Assembly (NCBI GenBank): GCA_016788065.1
Contig: JAEUTI010000020.1
Location: forward strand, 1-36,360
Length of the DNA: 36,360 nucleotides
DNA from: Bacteroidia bacterium
GTDB taxonomy: Bacteria; Bacteroidota; Bacteroidia; AKYH767-A; OLB10
Direction of reading: 5' to 3'
The position numbers and the translations under genes are program-made. The notes below the pieces were generated by a model. That model did no database searches. It had not been told where the DNA came from and was given only the letters and a program-made list of their open reading frames with translations. Shown piece after piece: positions 8,801 to 17,311 of this stretch (its first letter is position 1; every line of letters begins with the position of its first letter).

Positions 8801-8994
8801 TTGCACTGGCATTAGGTGCAGGAGCTGAGAGCAGGAAATCTATGGGAATTGTAATCATCGGTGGGCTATTATTTAGTTTAATACTTACTTTATTTGTGAT
8901 ACCTGCCATGTATCAGCTTTTATCAATCAAAAAAGATGCACAGCCTGAAAACATTTCAAACTCTGAAGAACAAAAACATGAATATCCGATGTAG
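5884..8994 (+). CDS. RND-family (HAE1-like) efflux pump permease
   Basis: At 1036 residues this is a full-length resistance-nodulation-division transporter. It begins with the cytoplasmic stretch and first membrane helix (SINRPVLAIVMSVIIVLFG), then a large periplasmic domain with the YTGANADVIESQITEPLE motif. Helices 2-6 contain the proton-relay pair D401-D402 in GLVVDDGIVV. A second periplasmic domain and helices 8-12 follow, with GLVTKNGILIVEF and RLRPILMTT near the end. These features fit hydrophobe/amphiphile efflux (drug, detergent or dye) rather than heavy-metal RND pumps. The last 17 nt overlap the start of the channel gene, so the three genes form one operon. Confidence 0.95.
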   Translation: MSISSTSINRPVLAIVMSVIIVLFGLIGYNSLGVREYPSIDPPVITVRTAYTGANADVIESQITEPLEKAINGIAGIRSISSSSNQGSSVITVEFNLDENLEAAANDVRDKVSQAIRQLPQDIDGLPTVTKSDANSDAIISLTVQSNTKNHLEVTEYGENVIAERLQTIPGVSTVQIWGQKRYAMRIWMDPAKLAAYQLTPLDVRNALDRENIELPSGKIAGDNTELTVKTAGKFSTEEDFNSMIIKSDGNQVVTLQDIGYATLGPENEETILRQSGVPMIAIALIPQPGANYIEIADEFYKRVEQIKKEIPDDYKLDIALDNTRFIKQSILEVQETLLIAIILVILIIYLFFRDWLIAFRPLIDIPVSLIGAFFIMYLMGYSINVLTLLAIVLATGLVVDDGIVVTENIYKKVEKGMNPVAAAHKGANEIFFAVVSTSVTLAAVFLPVIFLEGFVGRLFREFGVVLAGAVLISAFVSLTLTPMLNAKLIRKEQKHSRFYIMTEPFFQKMNDSYASALAQFMKHKWYGVGLVLVAFFLIFWMNSLLQSELSPLEDRSYIRMSITAPEGSSFEYTDRFMYKIVDLVNDSFPEKKVLLTVTAPGFTGSGAVNTGFSRFVLVDPDQRTRSQSEIAELLTAKTKAFPEARTFVIQEQTISAGGQAARGGLPVQFVLQAPDFERLKEVLPRFLDEANKNPVFQGVDANLKFNKPEINITINREKAQNLGVAVADIAQTLQLAFSGQRFSYFTMKGKQYQVIGQVDRSNRDEPLDLTSVYVKNNRGELIQIDNLVNVEEQSNPPQLYHYNRYMSATVSAGLAPGKTVGDGIQAMEEIAASVLDDSFSTSLTGASRDFAESSSNILFAFVLALILIYLILAAQFESFIDPLIIMITVPLALAGALFSLWYFNQTMNIFSQIGLIMLIGLVTKNGILIVEFANQLREQGLPKSQAILQAAEARLRPILMTTMATVLGALPIALALGAGAESRKSMGIVIIGGLLFSLILTLFVIPAMYQLLSIKKDAQPENISNSEEQKHEYPM

Positions 8995-10285
8995 CATATT
9001 TTTATTTTTGATAGTGTTTGCTTCATATCAAGGACAAGCACAGGAAACCTTATCTCTTTCCAAAGCGATTGAAACTGCAATTCAACAAAACTTCTACATT
9101 AAAACTGTAAGAAATAATAAAAGTATTGCAGAAAATAATAACACCATTGGAAATGCTGGATGGTTGCCTTCAGTTGATATTGGCGCTTCAGTCAACACCA
9201 GTAGCGCCAATACAGAGCAGGAATATGCAGATGGAAGAAAAGTAAACAGTGATAATGCAGGCTCAGACAACCTGCAGGCAGGTGCGGCATTAACCTGGAC
9301 CCTTTTCGACGGGTTGCAAATGTTTGCAACAAAAAGCCGGTTGAATTCCGAGAGTATTCTGGCTGATGTTGATTTGAAAATCCAAATCGAAAACCTTGCA
9401 GCTACTGTGATTGAAAATTATTTCAATATTGTACGCTTAAATCAACAGATAAAAGTAACAGCAGAAAGTATTTCAATTTATGAAGACCGTTTGAAAATTG
9501 CTGAAGCAAAATTCAAAATTGGTTCTGCTTCCAAACTGGAAGCACTTCAAACCAAAGTAGATTTAAATGCTGCTAAATCCCGCTTGATGTTACTTGAGAT
9601 TGAAAAAGACAAAGCTATTACTGCACTTTTTTATCAGATGGGAATAAAAAATAATCCCCAAATTTCTTTATCCGATACGGTTAAAATAGATTATCAGCCT
9701 CAATATGCTGAATTGCTAAAATCGATTCCTCAAACAAACAAAGAAATCAAAATTCAGGAACTGAAATATGCTATTAGCAATGATGTCATACGCGAAGTAA
9801 AAGCTTTGCAATTACCTGTTCTTAATTTGAATGTAAACTACAATCTAACCAGAACAGAAAATGAAGTTGGTTTTCTTTTGCTTAATCAGAATCAAGGCTA
9901 TAATGCCGGCCTTACGCTTTCATGGAATCTTTTCAATGGCATGAACACCCGTCGACAAATCAACAATGCTAAACTTTTTGCATCTTCCGAAAATGCAACT
10001 TTAGAAGCCGTTAAACTTCGCATTGAAAATGATTTATGGCTTGCATTTCGGAATTTTGAAACCGAGAAGGAATTACTGCAAATGGAAATCTCCAATACTG
10101 AAGTGGTTCGTGAGAATGTCACCGTTGCTCTGGAAGCATACCGGTTGGGTACTATTTCGGGGTTGCAGCTAAAAGATGCTCAAAATGCATTTGAGGAGGC
10201 TATGAGTCGGGTAGCTGATGCTCATTACCGCACCAAATTGGCTGAAACAGAACTCATGAAACTCAACGGAGATCTGGTAAAATAA
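8978..10285 (+). CDS. TolC-family outer-membrane channel of the RND operon
   Basis: The ATG at 8978 is preferred to the upstream ATG at 8936, because it puts a normal signal peptide at the N-terminus (about 20 residues, NIRCSIFLFLIVFASYQGQAQ). The mature part has two OEP repeats of long helices and beta strands. Each repeat has the channel signatures: PSVDIGASV and WTLFDGLQMF in the first half, PVLNLNVNY and LSWNLFNGMN in the second. The protein would form a trimeric outer-membrane duct for the pump. It overlaps the pump gene by 17 nt (8978-8994). No clear terminator is seen in the 44 nt before the next gene, so some readthrough into the SDR gene is possible. Confidence 0.93.
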   Translation: MNIRCSIFLFLIVFASYQGQAQETLSLSKAIETAIQQNFYIKTVRNNKSIAENNNTIGNAGWLPSVDIGASVNTSSANTEQEYADGRKVNSDNAGSDNLQAGAALTWTLFDGLQMFATKSRLNSESILADVDLKIQIENLAATVIENYFNIVRLNQQIKVTAESISIYEDRLKIAEAKFKIGSASKLEALQTKVDLNAAKSRLMLLEIEKDKAITALFYQMGIKNNPQISLSDTVKIDYQPQYAELLKSIPQTNKEIKIQELKYAISNDVIREVKALQLPVLNLNVNYNLTRTENEVGFLLLNQNQGYNAGLTLSWNLFNGMNTRRQINNAKLFASSENATLEAVKLRIENDLWLAFRNFETEKELLQMEISNTEVVRENVTVALEAYRLGTISGLQLKDAQNAFEEAMSRVADAHYRTKLAETELMKLNGDLVK

Positions 10286-10329
10286 TACACTTGCAAAACT
10301 TAGTTGCCTTTCCATCTGTTTAACTGCTC

Positions 10330-11034
10330 ATGGAAACCAAAAATTACCTGGTTGCAGGTGGCACTTCAGGAATCGGTAAAGAAATTGTAAAACAATTATT
10401 AGCTTCAAAACATCGGGTATTTGTTATTGCCAGAAATATTCCGGAAGCAGCTCTTCAGCTTGAGGGAGCTACCTATTTTAAGGCTGACTGTACAGATTCA
10501 GCAGTTGTTTTTCCTGAAATAAGTGAGCCTTTACATGGAATGGTTTATTGCCCGGGTTCCATTAATCTCAAACCATTTAAAAATCTCAGAGATGATGACT
10601 TTTATATGGATTGGAATGTGAACTTTTTGGGTGCCGTAAAAATGTTGCGAAATTACTTGCCGGCACTTCAATTGTCCGGAAATGCTTCTGTTTTGTTTTT
10701 CTCAACGGTTGCAGTACAAACCGGAATGCCTTTTCATGCATCTGTTGCCGCAGCCAAAGGTGCAATTGAAGGATTTGCCCGGGCCATGGCCGCCGAGCTT
10801 GCACCAACAATCCGGGTGAATGTGATTGCTCCATCTTTAACAGATACTCCACTTGCATCACGATTGATTAATCATGAAACCAAATTGCAAGGAGCAAAAG
10901 ACCGGCATCCATTAAAGCGAATTGGTTCTCCTGATGAAATTGCATCCATGGCAACTTTACTGCTCGATGACAGGGGTAGCTGGATGACAGGTCAAATAAT
11001 AAAAGTAGACGGAGGCATCTCCGCACTAAAATAA
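10330..11034 (+). CDS. SDR-fold protein lacking the catalytic tyrosine
   Basis: The 234-residue protein has the Rossmann fold of classical short-chain dehydrogenases. The nucleotide-binding motif is GGTSGIGKEI (residues 10-19), YCPGS sits in the NNAG position, and the C-terminus has the usual P-x-x-T-D-T and DGG motifs. In the active site the usual Ser/Tyr/Lys set is altered: K143 is present, but the residue four positions before it is V139, not Tyr, and T126 sits at the Ser position. No tyrosine is nearby. The protein may therefore bind NAD(P) without classical dehydrogenase activity, or use other residues (H136 is close). It lies 2 nt before the SRPBCC gene, with which it is probably co-expressed. 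Substrate unknown. Confidence 0.82.
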   Translation: METKNYLVAGGTSGIGKEIVKQLLASKHRVFVIARNIPEAALQLEGATYFKADCTDSAVVFPEISEPLHGMVYCPGSINLKPFKNLRDDDFYMDWNVNFLGAVKMLRNYLPALQLSGNASVLFFSTVAVQTGMPFHASVAAAKGAIEGFARAMAAELAPTIRVNVIAPSLTDTPLASRLINHETKLQGAKDRHPLKRIGSPDEIASMATLLLDDRGSWMTGQIIKVDGGISALK

Positions 11035-11036
11035 TT

Positions 11037-11519
11037 ATGAAAATATATTCTTTTGAAACTACACAGGAAATTCCATTATCGGTCTCAGAAGCCTGGGATT
11101 TTCTGAGCTCACCTGCAAATCTGAAAAAAATTACTCCACCTGAAATGGGTTTTGAGATTACATCAGATTACAAAGGTGAAAAAATGTATGCCGGTCAAAT
11201 TATTTCTTATATTGTAAAACCTTTAGCAGGAGTACCTATGAGATGGGTTACAGAAATTACCCATGTAGATGAGCCCAGGTATTTTGTAGATGAGCAACGC
11301 TTTGGACCTTATGCAATGTGGCATCATAAACATTTTATTGAGAAATCTGAAAACGGCGTGATCATGAGGGATGTAGTGCACTACGCCATTCCCATGGGAA
11401 TCATAGGACAGTTTCTGAATGCATTAATCATCCGAAAAAAAATTAAAGCGATATTTGATTACCGCTTTAAAAAACTGGAAGCCATGTTTGGCATAATAAA
11501 GCCAACCGGAAAATATTAA
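11037..11519 (+). CDS. SRPBCC-fold ligand-binding protein
   Basis: The 160-residue protein fits the START/SRPBCC (Bet v 1-like) fold. It opens with a beta strand, then the helix-containing PLSVSEAWDFLSSPANLKKITPPEMGF, central strands including FVDEQRFGPYAMWHHKH, and a long C-terminal helix with KKIKAIFDYRFKKLEAMFG. Relatives are often described as cell-division-inhibitor-like or cyclase/dehydrase proteins, but the biochemical role is not established. It starts 2 nt after the SDR gene, and a related pairing occurs as a fusion in YfcH-like proteins of some bacteria (from memory). Its stop codon overlaps that of the opposite-strand lipoprotein gene: both TAA stops share TTAA at 11516-11519. Confidence 0.8.
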   Translation: MKIYSFETTQEIPLSVSEAWDFLSSPANLKKITPPEMGFEITSDYKGEKMYAGQIISYIVKPLAGVPMRWVTEITHVDEPRYFVDEQRFGPYAMWHHKHFIEKSENGVIMRDVVHYAIPMGIIGQFLNALIIRKKIKAIFDYRFKKLEAMFGIIKPTGKY

Positions 11520-12499
11520 GGCTGTATCGTTTCGGTTGAATCAGAAATCATCTCTTCTGAATCATCGTTGTTCGACATCTGAATCATTCCGGTATTAGTC
11601 GACCGGATTGTTTGAGTACGATGTGCCGAAGTAGTAATTTTTCGGGAGTTGGAACCCTGTCCGTCGACATAAGTTTCTTTCCAGCCTTCTATCAAAAAAG
11701 GAAAATCTTTCTGAAAAAAGATATCTAACCTGCGACCATCAACTGGGTACTCAATTTTATAATGCTGTAAAACTGCACCAGTTTTAATAGCAGTAGGAAT
11801 ATCACTCTGTAGAGCATCTGTAAGAGTAAGTTCAGCTAAAACTGGTTTAATAACTGATTGCCTCAACCGCATTGAAGTAAGTCCGGGAATAACCTGGATT
11901 TTCCCAACCGGAAGAGCTGAAGGATTCGTTCTGATCATGCACCACAACTGATCCTCGGTAACGCACAACATGGCAACACGGTTAATATCTCCTTCATTTG
12001 CGTTGAATGAACGTAATTGAACATTGTACTTGTTAGCATCCAGATTTAGCTGCAACCAGGATAATCCTTCTCTTTCATGAACGGTACCGACTAATTTCAA
12101 TGCAAAAGGTCCTTCCCTCATAATTTCCGGAATTACAGTGGTAGAAGCTACAGAATTTTCAAACAAACCGGTTGCAAAATGCTTTCTGGAATTCAATACC
12201 ATCACACGGATATGATCCGCATTTGCTGTATCGAATTTCATTACCGGCAACTGACGACTTCTTGAGTAAGTTGCAAGAGAATATTCCAGAGTTGCTTCAC
12301 CATGGTGCAACTGACCGTATTTCGATTGATGTAATGCAAATGAACTTATTTCAGAACCTTGTGGATACCAATAGTCGCGAAACTCAGCAACAAGAGGCGC
12401 CACAACTTTTTTCACTTTTTTCTCCCTATGAGAGCAGGAGGAAAATATGCCTGCCAGAATTAATACCAAAAGTTGCAAACCTGAATAGAACTTTCTCAT
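11516..12499 (-). CDS. Conserved Bacteroidota lipoprotein of unknown function
   Basis: The start at 12499 is chosen over 12520 because it gives a compact lipoprotein signal: MRKFYSG, a hydrophobic stretch, then an S-S-C lipobox near residue 21. The mature protein begins with a Lys-rich linker, then an EFRDYWYPQGSEISSFAL motif and SKYGQLHHGEA. This pattern resembles Bacteroidota lipoproteins sometimes labelled 'septum formation inhibitor Maf', a label that does not match true Maf nucleotide pyrophosphatases. The protein is mostly predicted beta strand. The end is rich in Ser/Thr/Glu. No catalytic motif is recognised. It is convergent with, and overlaps, the SRPBCC gene. Confidence 0.7.
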   Translation of the reverse strand: MRKFYSGLQLLVLILAGIFSSCSHREKKVKKVVAPLVAEFRDYWYPQGSEISSFALHQSKYGQLHHGEATLEYSLATYSRSRQLPVMKFDTANADHIRVMVLNSRKHFATGLFENSVASTTVIPEIMREGPFALKLVGTVHEREGLSWLQLNLDANKYNVQLRSFNANEGDINRVAMLCVTEDQLWCMIRTNPSALPVGKIQVIPGLTSMRLRQSVIKPVLAELTLTDALQSDIPTAIKTGAVLQHYKIEYPVDGRRLDIFFQKDFPFLIEGWKETYVDGQGSNSRKITTSAHRTQTIRSTNTGMIQMSNNDDSEEMISDSTETIQP

Positions 12500-12697
12500 G
12501 GAATATGAATGTGGATGCAAAATTATTGAAATATATGATGAGTGATGCGTTCATAAAAAACTATTCTAAACATATCACAGAAAACACATTATCGGAATCA
12601 GGCGATTCCGACCAAAATCAACCAATTTTTCATTTTTTCAATAAAATTTCCGAATTTTAGCTGAACTTTTATCGAAACCTCCTCTTATTGACCTATA

Positions 12698-13003
12698 ATG
12701 CAAGAACGTTCCAATCGCTTTATGAAGACTGGCTTGATCACCTTACTGGTGCTTGGCTCTGCAGTGGCGGCTTTTGGTCTAACTTTTCATTTTTTCGGCC
12801 AATCCGAGATCGTACCTGCCCCCAGCAAGCAATTTGGATTTTTAGGGTTAGCACCTCTGGGAATTATTGATCGTACTTATTTACTGATTACCGGCCAGAA
12901 ATTGTATTGGTATCCTGTACCTATGTTTTTTTGCCTTTGGGCAACTTATTCATTAATTGCAATGCTCATTGCCTGGATTTACTTTAAAACTAAAAAATCG
13001 TAA
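12698..13003 (+). CDS. Small two-helix membrane protein, unknown
   Basis: The 101-residue protein has two predicted membrane helices, about residues 12-31 and 74-95. Between them is a loop with PSKQFGFLGLAPLGIIDRTYLLITG, and the C-terminus is short and Lys-rich. A second in-frame ATG eight codons later could be the true start. No family is recognised. It stands between the divergent lipoprotein gene and the glycosyltransferase gene, with about 170 nt before the latter. The coding case rests on clean hydrophobic periodicity and lack of a competing frame. Confidence 0.55.
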   Translation: MQERSNRFMKTGLITLLVLGSAVAAFGLTFHFFGQSEIVPAPSKQFGFLGLAPLGIIDRTYLLITGQKLYWYPVPMFFCLWATYSLIAMLIAWIYFKTKKS

Positions 13004-13117
13004 GTAATTGTTTTATAATATCTTATAAACTTCTAAGTAATTTTATTATCTGATACAAAGGAGAATTTCTATTTGGGGTAAATTATTGAAATATTAGAAT
13101 TGCAACCCTATATGGTG

Positions 13118-13125
13118 TAAATTTG
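13118..13125 (+). promoter_or_regulatory. Probable -7 box for the glycosyltransferase gene
   Basis: TAAATTTG matches TAnnTTTG and lies 47 nt before the ATG at 13173. The upstream box is not convincing. Confidence 0.35.
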
Positions 13126-13172
13126 CAGGCCTTTCATGCTGACTGAATTTCAATCGGCATTGAACAACCTTA

Positions 13173-14315
13173 ATGAAAAAAGTACTTCTGATTACCAATA
13201 TTCCTAATCCTTACCGAATCCCGCTGTTCAACGAGATCAGTAAGCAATTTGCCGCTGCAGAAATTCATCTCAAAATAGTTTTTGGAGCTGCCGGATATAA
13301 ACGCAGATTTTTCACCATTGACCCTTCCGAAATTTCATACGATTTTGAAATATTAAAAGATGAAGCCCACACATTCAGTGAAGATGCTGAAAAAAGCTAT
13401 TTTCTTTACAAGGGGCTGAAGGAAGTAATGAATAAGGAAAACCCTGATGCGGTTATTGTTGCCGGATTTTCTCCAGCTACCATGAAAGTATTTTTCCGCA
13501 AACTATTAAAAGGAACGCCATACATCATTTATAGCGGAACTATAGAGCAAGGTAACCGCTCCGGAAGTCTGTTGAGAAGGATTCAAAGAACCATTCTTTG
13601 CAAAGGTGCATCAGCCTTCGTTGCTTATGGCAACCTTGCAAAAAAATACCTTATCAGTATCGGTGCACCGGAATCGAAAGTTTATATTGGGAGAAATACC
13701 GTTGATACCACTTTTTTCTCAGAACGGACAGATGCTTTCCGAAAAGAAAATAAATCGGACAACAATAAAGTCCGCTTTACCTATCTGGGATATTTGGTAC
13801 CCCGAAAAAATGTGCAACTACTACTGGAATCTGTTAAAATCGTAGCTGAACAAAGAAGAGACTTTGTACTAGACGTTTTAGGAGATGGCATAAGTTCTGA
13901 TTCATTGAAAAAATATGTTAGTGATAACAAACTTGAGGATGTAGTTATTTTTCATGGCTTCAAGCAAAAGGCAGAAATTCCGGAATTCTTCGCACAAAGC
14001 AGCGGATTGCTATTTCAAACCGATTTTGATATCTGGGGACTTGTTTTGAACGAAGCAATGGCTGCAGGAGTACCCTGCTTATCATCACCGAATGCCGGAG
14101 CTACCTTTGATCTCATTCAGGAAGGCGAAACCGGTTTCCGTGTTGATTTCACAGATCGCGAATTAGTTGCATCCAAAATAAAATGGCTTATTGAAAACAG
14201 GGAAGAAGCAAAATTAATGGGCGAACGTGCTCGTGCGTTTATGAGCAAAAATGTTACACTGGAACTGGCAGCAAAAGGATTCCTGAACGCTGTACTTTCA
14301 GTAATAAAAAAATAA
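13173..14315 (+). CDS. Family 4 (GT4) glycosyltransferase
   Basis: The 380-residue protein has the two Rossmann-like domains of GT-B glycosyltransferases. The N-terminal acceptor domain starts with LLITNIPNPYRIPLFNEI, typical of cell-surface GT4 enzymes. The C-terminal domain has the donor-sugar region: FTYLGYLVPRKNVQLLLE, DVLGDG, and the E-x7-E-like segment around WGLVLNEAMAAGVPCLSS. It would transfer a nucleotide-activated sugar to a growing surface glycan at the cytoplasmic face. The next two genes (DUF354 protein and Wzi-like porin) support a role in capsule or exopolysaccharide assembly. Donor and acceptor are unknown. Confidence 0.9.
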   Translation: MKKVLLITNIPNPYRIPLFNEISKQFAAAEIHLKIVFGAAGYKRRFFTIDPSEISYDFEILKDEAHTFSEDAEKSYFLYKGLKEVMNKENPDAVIVAGFSPATMKVFFRKLLKGTPYIIYSGTIEQGNRSGSLLRRIQRTILCKGASAFVAYGNLAKKYLISIGAPESKVYIGRNTVDTTFFSERTDAFRKENKSDNNKVRFTYLGYLVPRKNVQLLLESVKIVAEQRRDFVLDVLGDGISSDSLKKYVSDNKLEDVVIFHGFKQKAEIPEFFAQSSGLLFQTDFDIWGLVLNEAMAAGVPCLSSPNAGATFDLIQEGETGFRVDFTDRELVASKIKWLIENREEAKLMGERARAFMSKNVTLELAAKGFLNAVLSVIKK

Positions 14316-14342
14316 TATTGTATTGTTACTATTTGAATCAAA

Positions 14343-15410
14343 ATGAAAGTACTCTTCTACCTTGGTCATCCGGCTCACTACCACCTCTTCAAAAATGCTA
14401 TTCGTGCTTTCGGCCCGGAAAAAAGTGTAGTGCTAATTAAGACTAAAGATGTTCTTGAGCGATTATTGATTGAAGATAAAATTCCTTACATTAATGTTGA
14501 TGAATCCAGTTCAAGAAATCAGGCAGGTAAGACTTTCAAAATTGCTCGTAAGTTTGGCAAGCGAATGCTGAAAATTTATGGAATCATTAGAAAAAATAAG
14601 CCTGATATTTTAACAGGAAGTGCTGCAGAACTAGCAGTACTTGGGAAGGTCCTTGGTATTCCTTCCTGCATCTTTAATGAAGACGATTATGAAGTGGTAG
14701 CTCCTTTTGCAAAAATTGTCGGCCCAACTGCCACGCATCTGGTTTGCCCTGATGTTACAAGTGCCTGGAAATGGAATCATAAAAAACTTGCCTACAACAG
14801 TTACCATGAACTTGCATATTTACATCCCGACCATTTTACCCCCGACCGGAAAAAAGTTGCCGGAATCTTTGAAGAGGGAAAGCGAAATTTCATTCTGCGC
14901 TTTGTAGAACTTGGAGCTTATCATGATGTTGGCAAAACCGGATTGACTGATGAGTTGGCAACCCGCTTGATCCAGATTCTGGAACCTCATGGAAAAATAT
15001 ACATCACTTCCGAAAGAGAGCTTCCTCCGCAATTCGAACCTTATCGCATTGCCATTAAGGCAACTGATATTCACCATGCACTATATTTTGCCGATATGCT
15101 AATTGGAGACAGTCAAACTATGACTGCTGAAGCAGCCGTTTTGGGAACTCCGGCACTCCGATACAACGATTTTGTAGGCAAATTAAGTTATCTGGAAGAT
15201 CTGGAGCATAATTTCGGATTGACTTATGGCTTTAAAACCTCCAATAGTGAAGGACTAGTTGCGAAAGTGGCTGAAATGGTCAACAATCCAAACCTTAAGC
15301 AAGAATGGGCTGAAAAGCGTAAAGTGCTTTTGACAAAGAAAATAAATCTTGCCGCCTGGATGGTAAATCTGCTTGCAAATTATCCAAATTCACTTCCTGT
15401 TAAAAAATAA
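14343..15410 (+). CDS. DUF354-family protein (GT-B-like)
   Basis: The 355-residue protein starts with MKVLFYLGHPAHYHLFKNAI, the characteristic N-terminus of DUF354 proteins, which share the fold of UDP-GlcNAc 2-epimerase and GT-B enzymes. Later features include the segment DILTGSAAELAVLGKVLGIP and the GDSQTMTAEAAVLGTPALRYN region, which corresponds to the nucleotide-sugar binding site. It starts 27 nt after the GT4 gene and is probably in the same operon. Family members sit in surface-polysaccharide clusters, but the reaction is not established. Confidence 0.85.
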   Translation: MKVLFYLGHPAHYHLFKNAIRAFGPEKSVVLIKTKDVLERLLIEDKIPYINVDESSSRNQAGKTFKIARKFGKRMLKIYGIIRKNKPDILTGSAAELAVLGKVLGIPSCIFNEDDYEVVAPFAKIVGPTATHLVCPDVTSAWKWNHKKLAYNSYHELAYLHPDHFTPDRKKVAGIFEEGKRNFILRFVELGAYHDVGKTGLTDELATRLIQILEPHGKIYITSERELPPQFEPYRIAIKATDIHHALYFADMLIGDSQTMTAEAAVLGTPALRYNDFVGKLSYLEDLEHNFGLTYGFKTSNSEGLVAKVAEMVNNPNLKQEWAEKRKVLLTKKINLAAWMVNLLANYPNSLPVKK

Positions 15411-15446
15411 TCAAGGGGGTTTCTGTTTCCGTTCAGTTCTATTTTC

Positions 15447-15454
15447 TATATTTG
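15447..15454 (+). promoter_or_regulatory. Probable -7 box for the Wzi-like gene
   Basis: TATATTTG matches TAnnTTTG. A TTTC lies 17 nt upstream. The predicted leader to the ATG is about 55-65 nt. Confidence 0.35.
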
Positions 15455-15516
15455 AGATTGCAAAACCATAAGATACTAAATCACATTATTGTGTATCTTA
15501 TTCAAACATGCTGTTT

Positions 15517-17193
15517 ATGAAAAACCATCTAAGAATAGTATTATTCCTTTTACTTGCTTCCAATATTTCAATCTCAAATGCCCAGGTAGTTTTTCAACAT
15601 GTTGATTATAGTCAGATTTATGACTATCTCGATGAAATGGCTAATATGAAAGTTATTGAATTGAACAGTGCTGTTAAACCCTATACACGCATATTCATTG
15701 CCGAGAAACTTTCCGAAATTGGCAGTAAAAAAGAAACACTAAACAAAAGACAACAGGAAGAATGGAAATTTTACATGCGGGAATATTCAAAAGAACTGGA
15801 TGCTTCAGCACAAACTGATTTTCTGACAAAAAAAATGTTCGGTTCTAACCGGACTAAATTCAGGGATCGGGAAAAAAGAGTTGATCTGTTTTATTTCCGT
15901 GATTCGATGTTTATGTTTACGCTAAATCCTATACTGGGAGCTCAGTTCTGGACTAACGACAGCGGCAATGTTTATCATCGCTGGAATGGTGCCGAAATGA
16001 TGTTTTATGCAGGAAAGCATCTCGGAGTTTATGCCAATCTGCGTGATAATTATATGAGCAAAGCTATTACCAGCCCCGGCTTTTTAACACAGCAAACCGG
16101 AGGAGGATTCAAAAACCCAACGTATGGATTCAGCAACCGGGATGCTGTTGAATATTCTGAAATGCGGGGAGGAATAACTTTCAATGGCAAATGGGGATAC
16201 ATCGGACTTATTAAAGATCATAATGTGTGGGGCAACAACTATAATGGCGCTAATATTCTTTCATCACGTGCACCATCTTTTGCTCAGATCAGACTGCAGG
16301 TGAAACCATCCAAATGGCTTGAATTAAATTATTTTCATGGATGGCTGTCATCAAAGGTAGTAGATACTGCTGCAACACAATTTTATGGAACAGGTACAAC
16401 TACCGCTTATGTTCCTAAATACATGGCAGCAAATTTTATTACGGTGAAACCGGTTAAAAATCTTCACTTCAGCATAGGTAATTCTATTATTTATTCCCAG
16501 GATTTTAATGCAGGATTTTTAATCCCTTTTATTTTTTACAAATCACTTGATCATACCTATTCAACACTTGGTAATTCACAGCTATTTGTCGATTTGAGTG
16601 TACGCAATCTGAAACATTGCCATTTTTATGTTACCGGATTTTTTGATGACATTTCATTTGGCAGACTTTTCGAAGAAAATGCACTCAATCCATGGAGTAT
16701 AAAAGCTGGAACAAGAATTTCCAATATCATAAAAAATGTATCACTCACTGCTGAGTATACAAGAAATAATGTTTTGGCTTACAAGCATTTTAATCCTGAA
16801 ACAACATTTGAAACTACAAAATATAACATGGGTCATTATTTGCGTGATAATGCTCAGGATATATTTCTGATGGTATCATTCAAACCCGTTGCAAGGTTGT
16901 CGGTAGACCTCATTTATAATTATTCAAACAAAGGTCCCGATTACCCCGATGATCGCAATGCGGTTGATCCTGTTACCGGACAAGATATAATTTTCACCTA
17001 CCCTTTCCAGGAAAAACTGATCTGGGAGAAAACCGCTTACGCTGTCCAGGCTCAATATGACATTTTAAATGATTTCACCCTGAGAGCCAAAGTTGAAATG
17101 GCTGATGTTAAAGATGAGACCGGTGTTTATACGCACCCATTGTTTCAAGGTGACCAGATGACCACCTCACTTATGTTAACGGTTGGTTTTTAA
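15517..17193 (+). CDS. Capsule-assembly Wzi-like outer-membrane beta-barrel protein
   Basis: An ATG at 15508 is also possible, but 15517 gives a standard signal peptide (MKNHLRIVLFLLLASNISISNA). The protein is then about 558 residues. The mature part begins with an alpha-helical region (IYDYLDEMANMKVIELNSAVKPYTR and a helix with KRQQEEWKFYMREY). It continues as aromatic, alternating beta strands up to the C-terminal phenylalanine (SLMLTVGF), as expected for an outer-membrane barrel. Length and N-terminal helical region fit the Wzi family of capsule surface-attachment proteins in Bacteroidota. Its position after two glycosyltransferase-type genes fits that role. Confidence 0.75.
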   Translation: MKNHLRIVLFLLLASNISISNAQVVFQHVDYSQIYDYLDEMANMKVIELNSAVKPYTRIFIAEKLSEIGSKKETLNKRQQEEWKFYMREYSKELDASAQTDFLTKKMFGSNRTKFRDREKRVDLFYFRDSMFMFTLNPILGAQFWTNDSGNVYHRWNGAEMMFYAGKHLGVYANLRDNYMSKAITSPGFLTQQTGGGFKNPTYGFSNRDAVEYSEMRGGITFNGKWGYIGLIKDHNVWGNNYNGANILSSRAPSFAQIRLQVKPSKWLELNYFHGWLSSKVVDTAATQFYGTGTTTAYVPKYMAANFITVKPVKNLHFSIGNSIIYSQDFNAGFLIPFIFYKSLDHTYSTLGNSQLFVDLSVRNLKHCHFYVTGFFDDISFGRLFEENALNPWSIKAGTRISNIIKNVSLTAEYTRNNVLAYKHFNPETTFETTKYNMGHYLRDNAQDIFLMVSFKPVARLSVDLIYNYSNKGPDYPDDRNAVDPVTGQDIIFTYPFQEKLIWEKTAYAVQAQYDILNDFTLRAKVEMADVKDETGVYTHPLFQGDQMTTSLMLTVGF

Positions 17194-17283
17194 AGGTTTA
17201 CGAATAAATCGTAAATTTTCGCTTCCGACCCGGCAGTAAAATTGGAATTGGCCCCTGACTGCAGCTTAATACGGGATCTTTCC

Positions 17284-17291
17284 TACCTTTG
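17284..17291 (+). promoter_or_regulatory. Probable -7 box of the aspS promoter
   Basis: TACCTTTG is a very common form of the Bacteroidota -7 box and lies 20 nt before the aspS ATG. The upstream TTG box is not evident. Confidence 0.45.
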
Positions 17292-17311
17292 CACTCCAAA
17301 TATTTAGTATT

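Noticed and set aside
8207..8909. Several open frames on both strands inside the RND pump gene
   Set aside because: They are shadows of the pump reading frame with no signal, motif or start context.
8936..8977. Earlier start of the TolC-like gene at 8936
   Set aside because: It would place a charged 14-residue extension before a clean signal peptide and overlap the pump gene further; the ATG at 8978 fits better.
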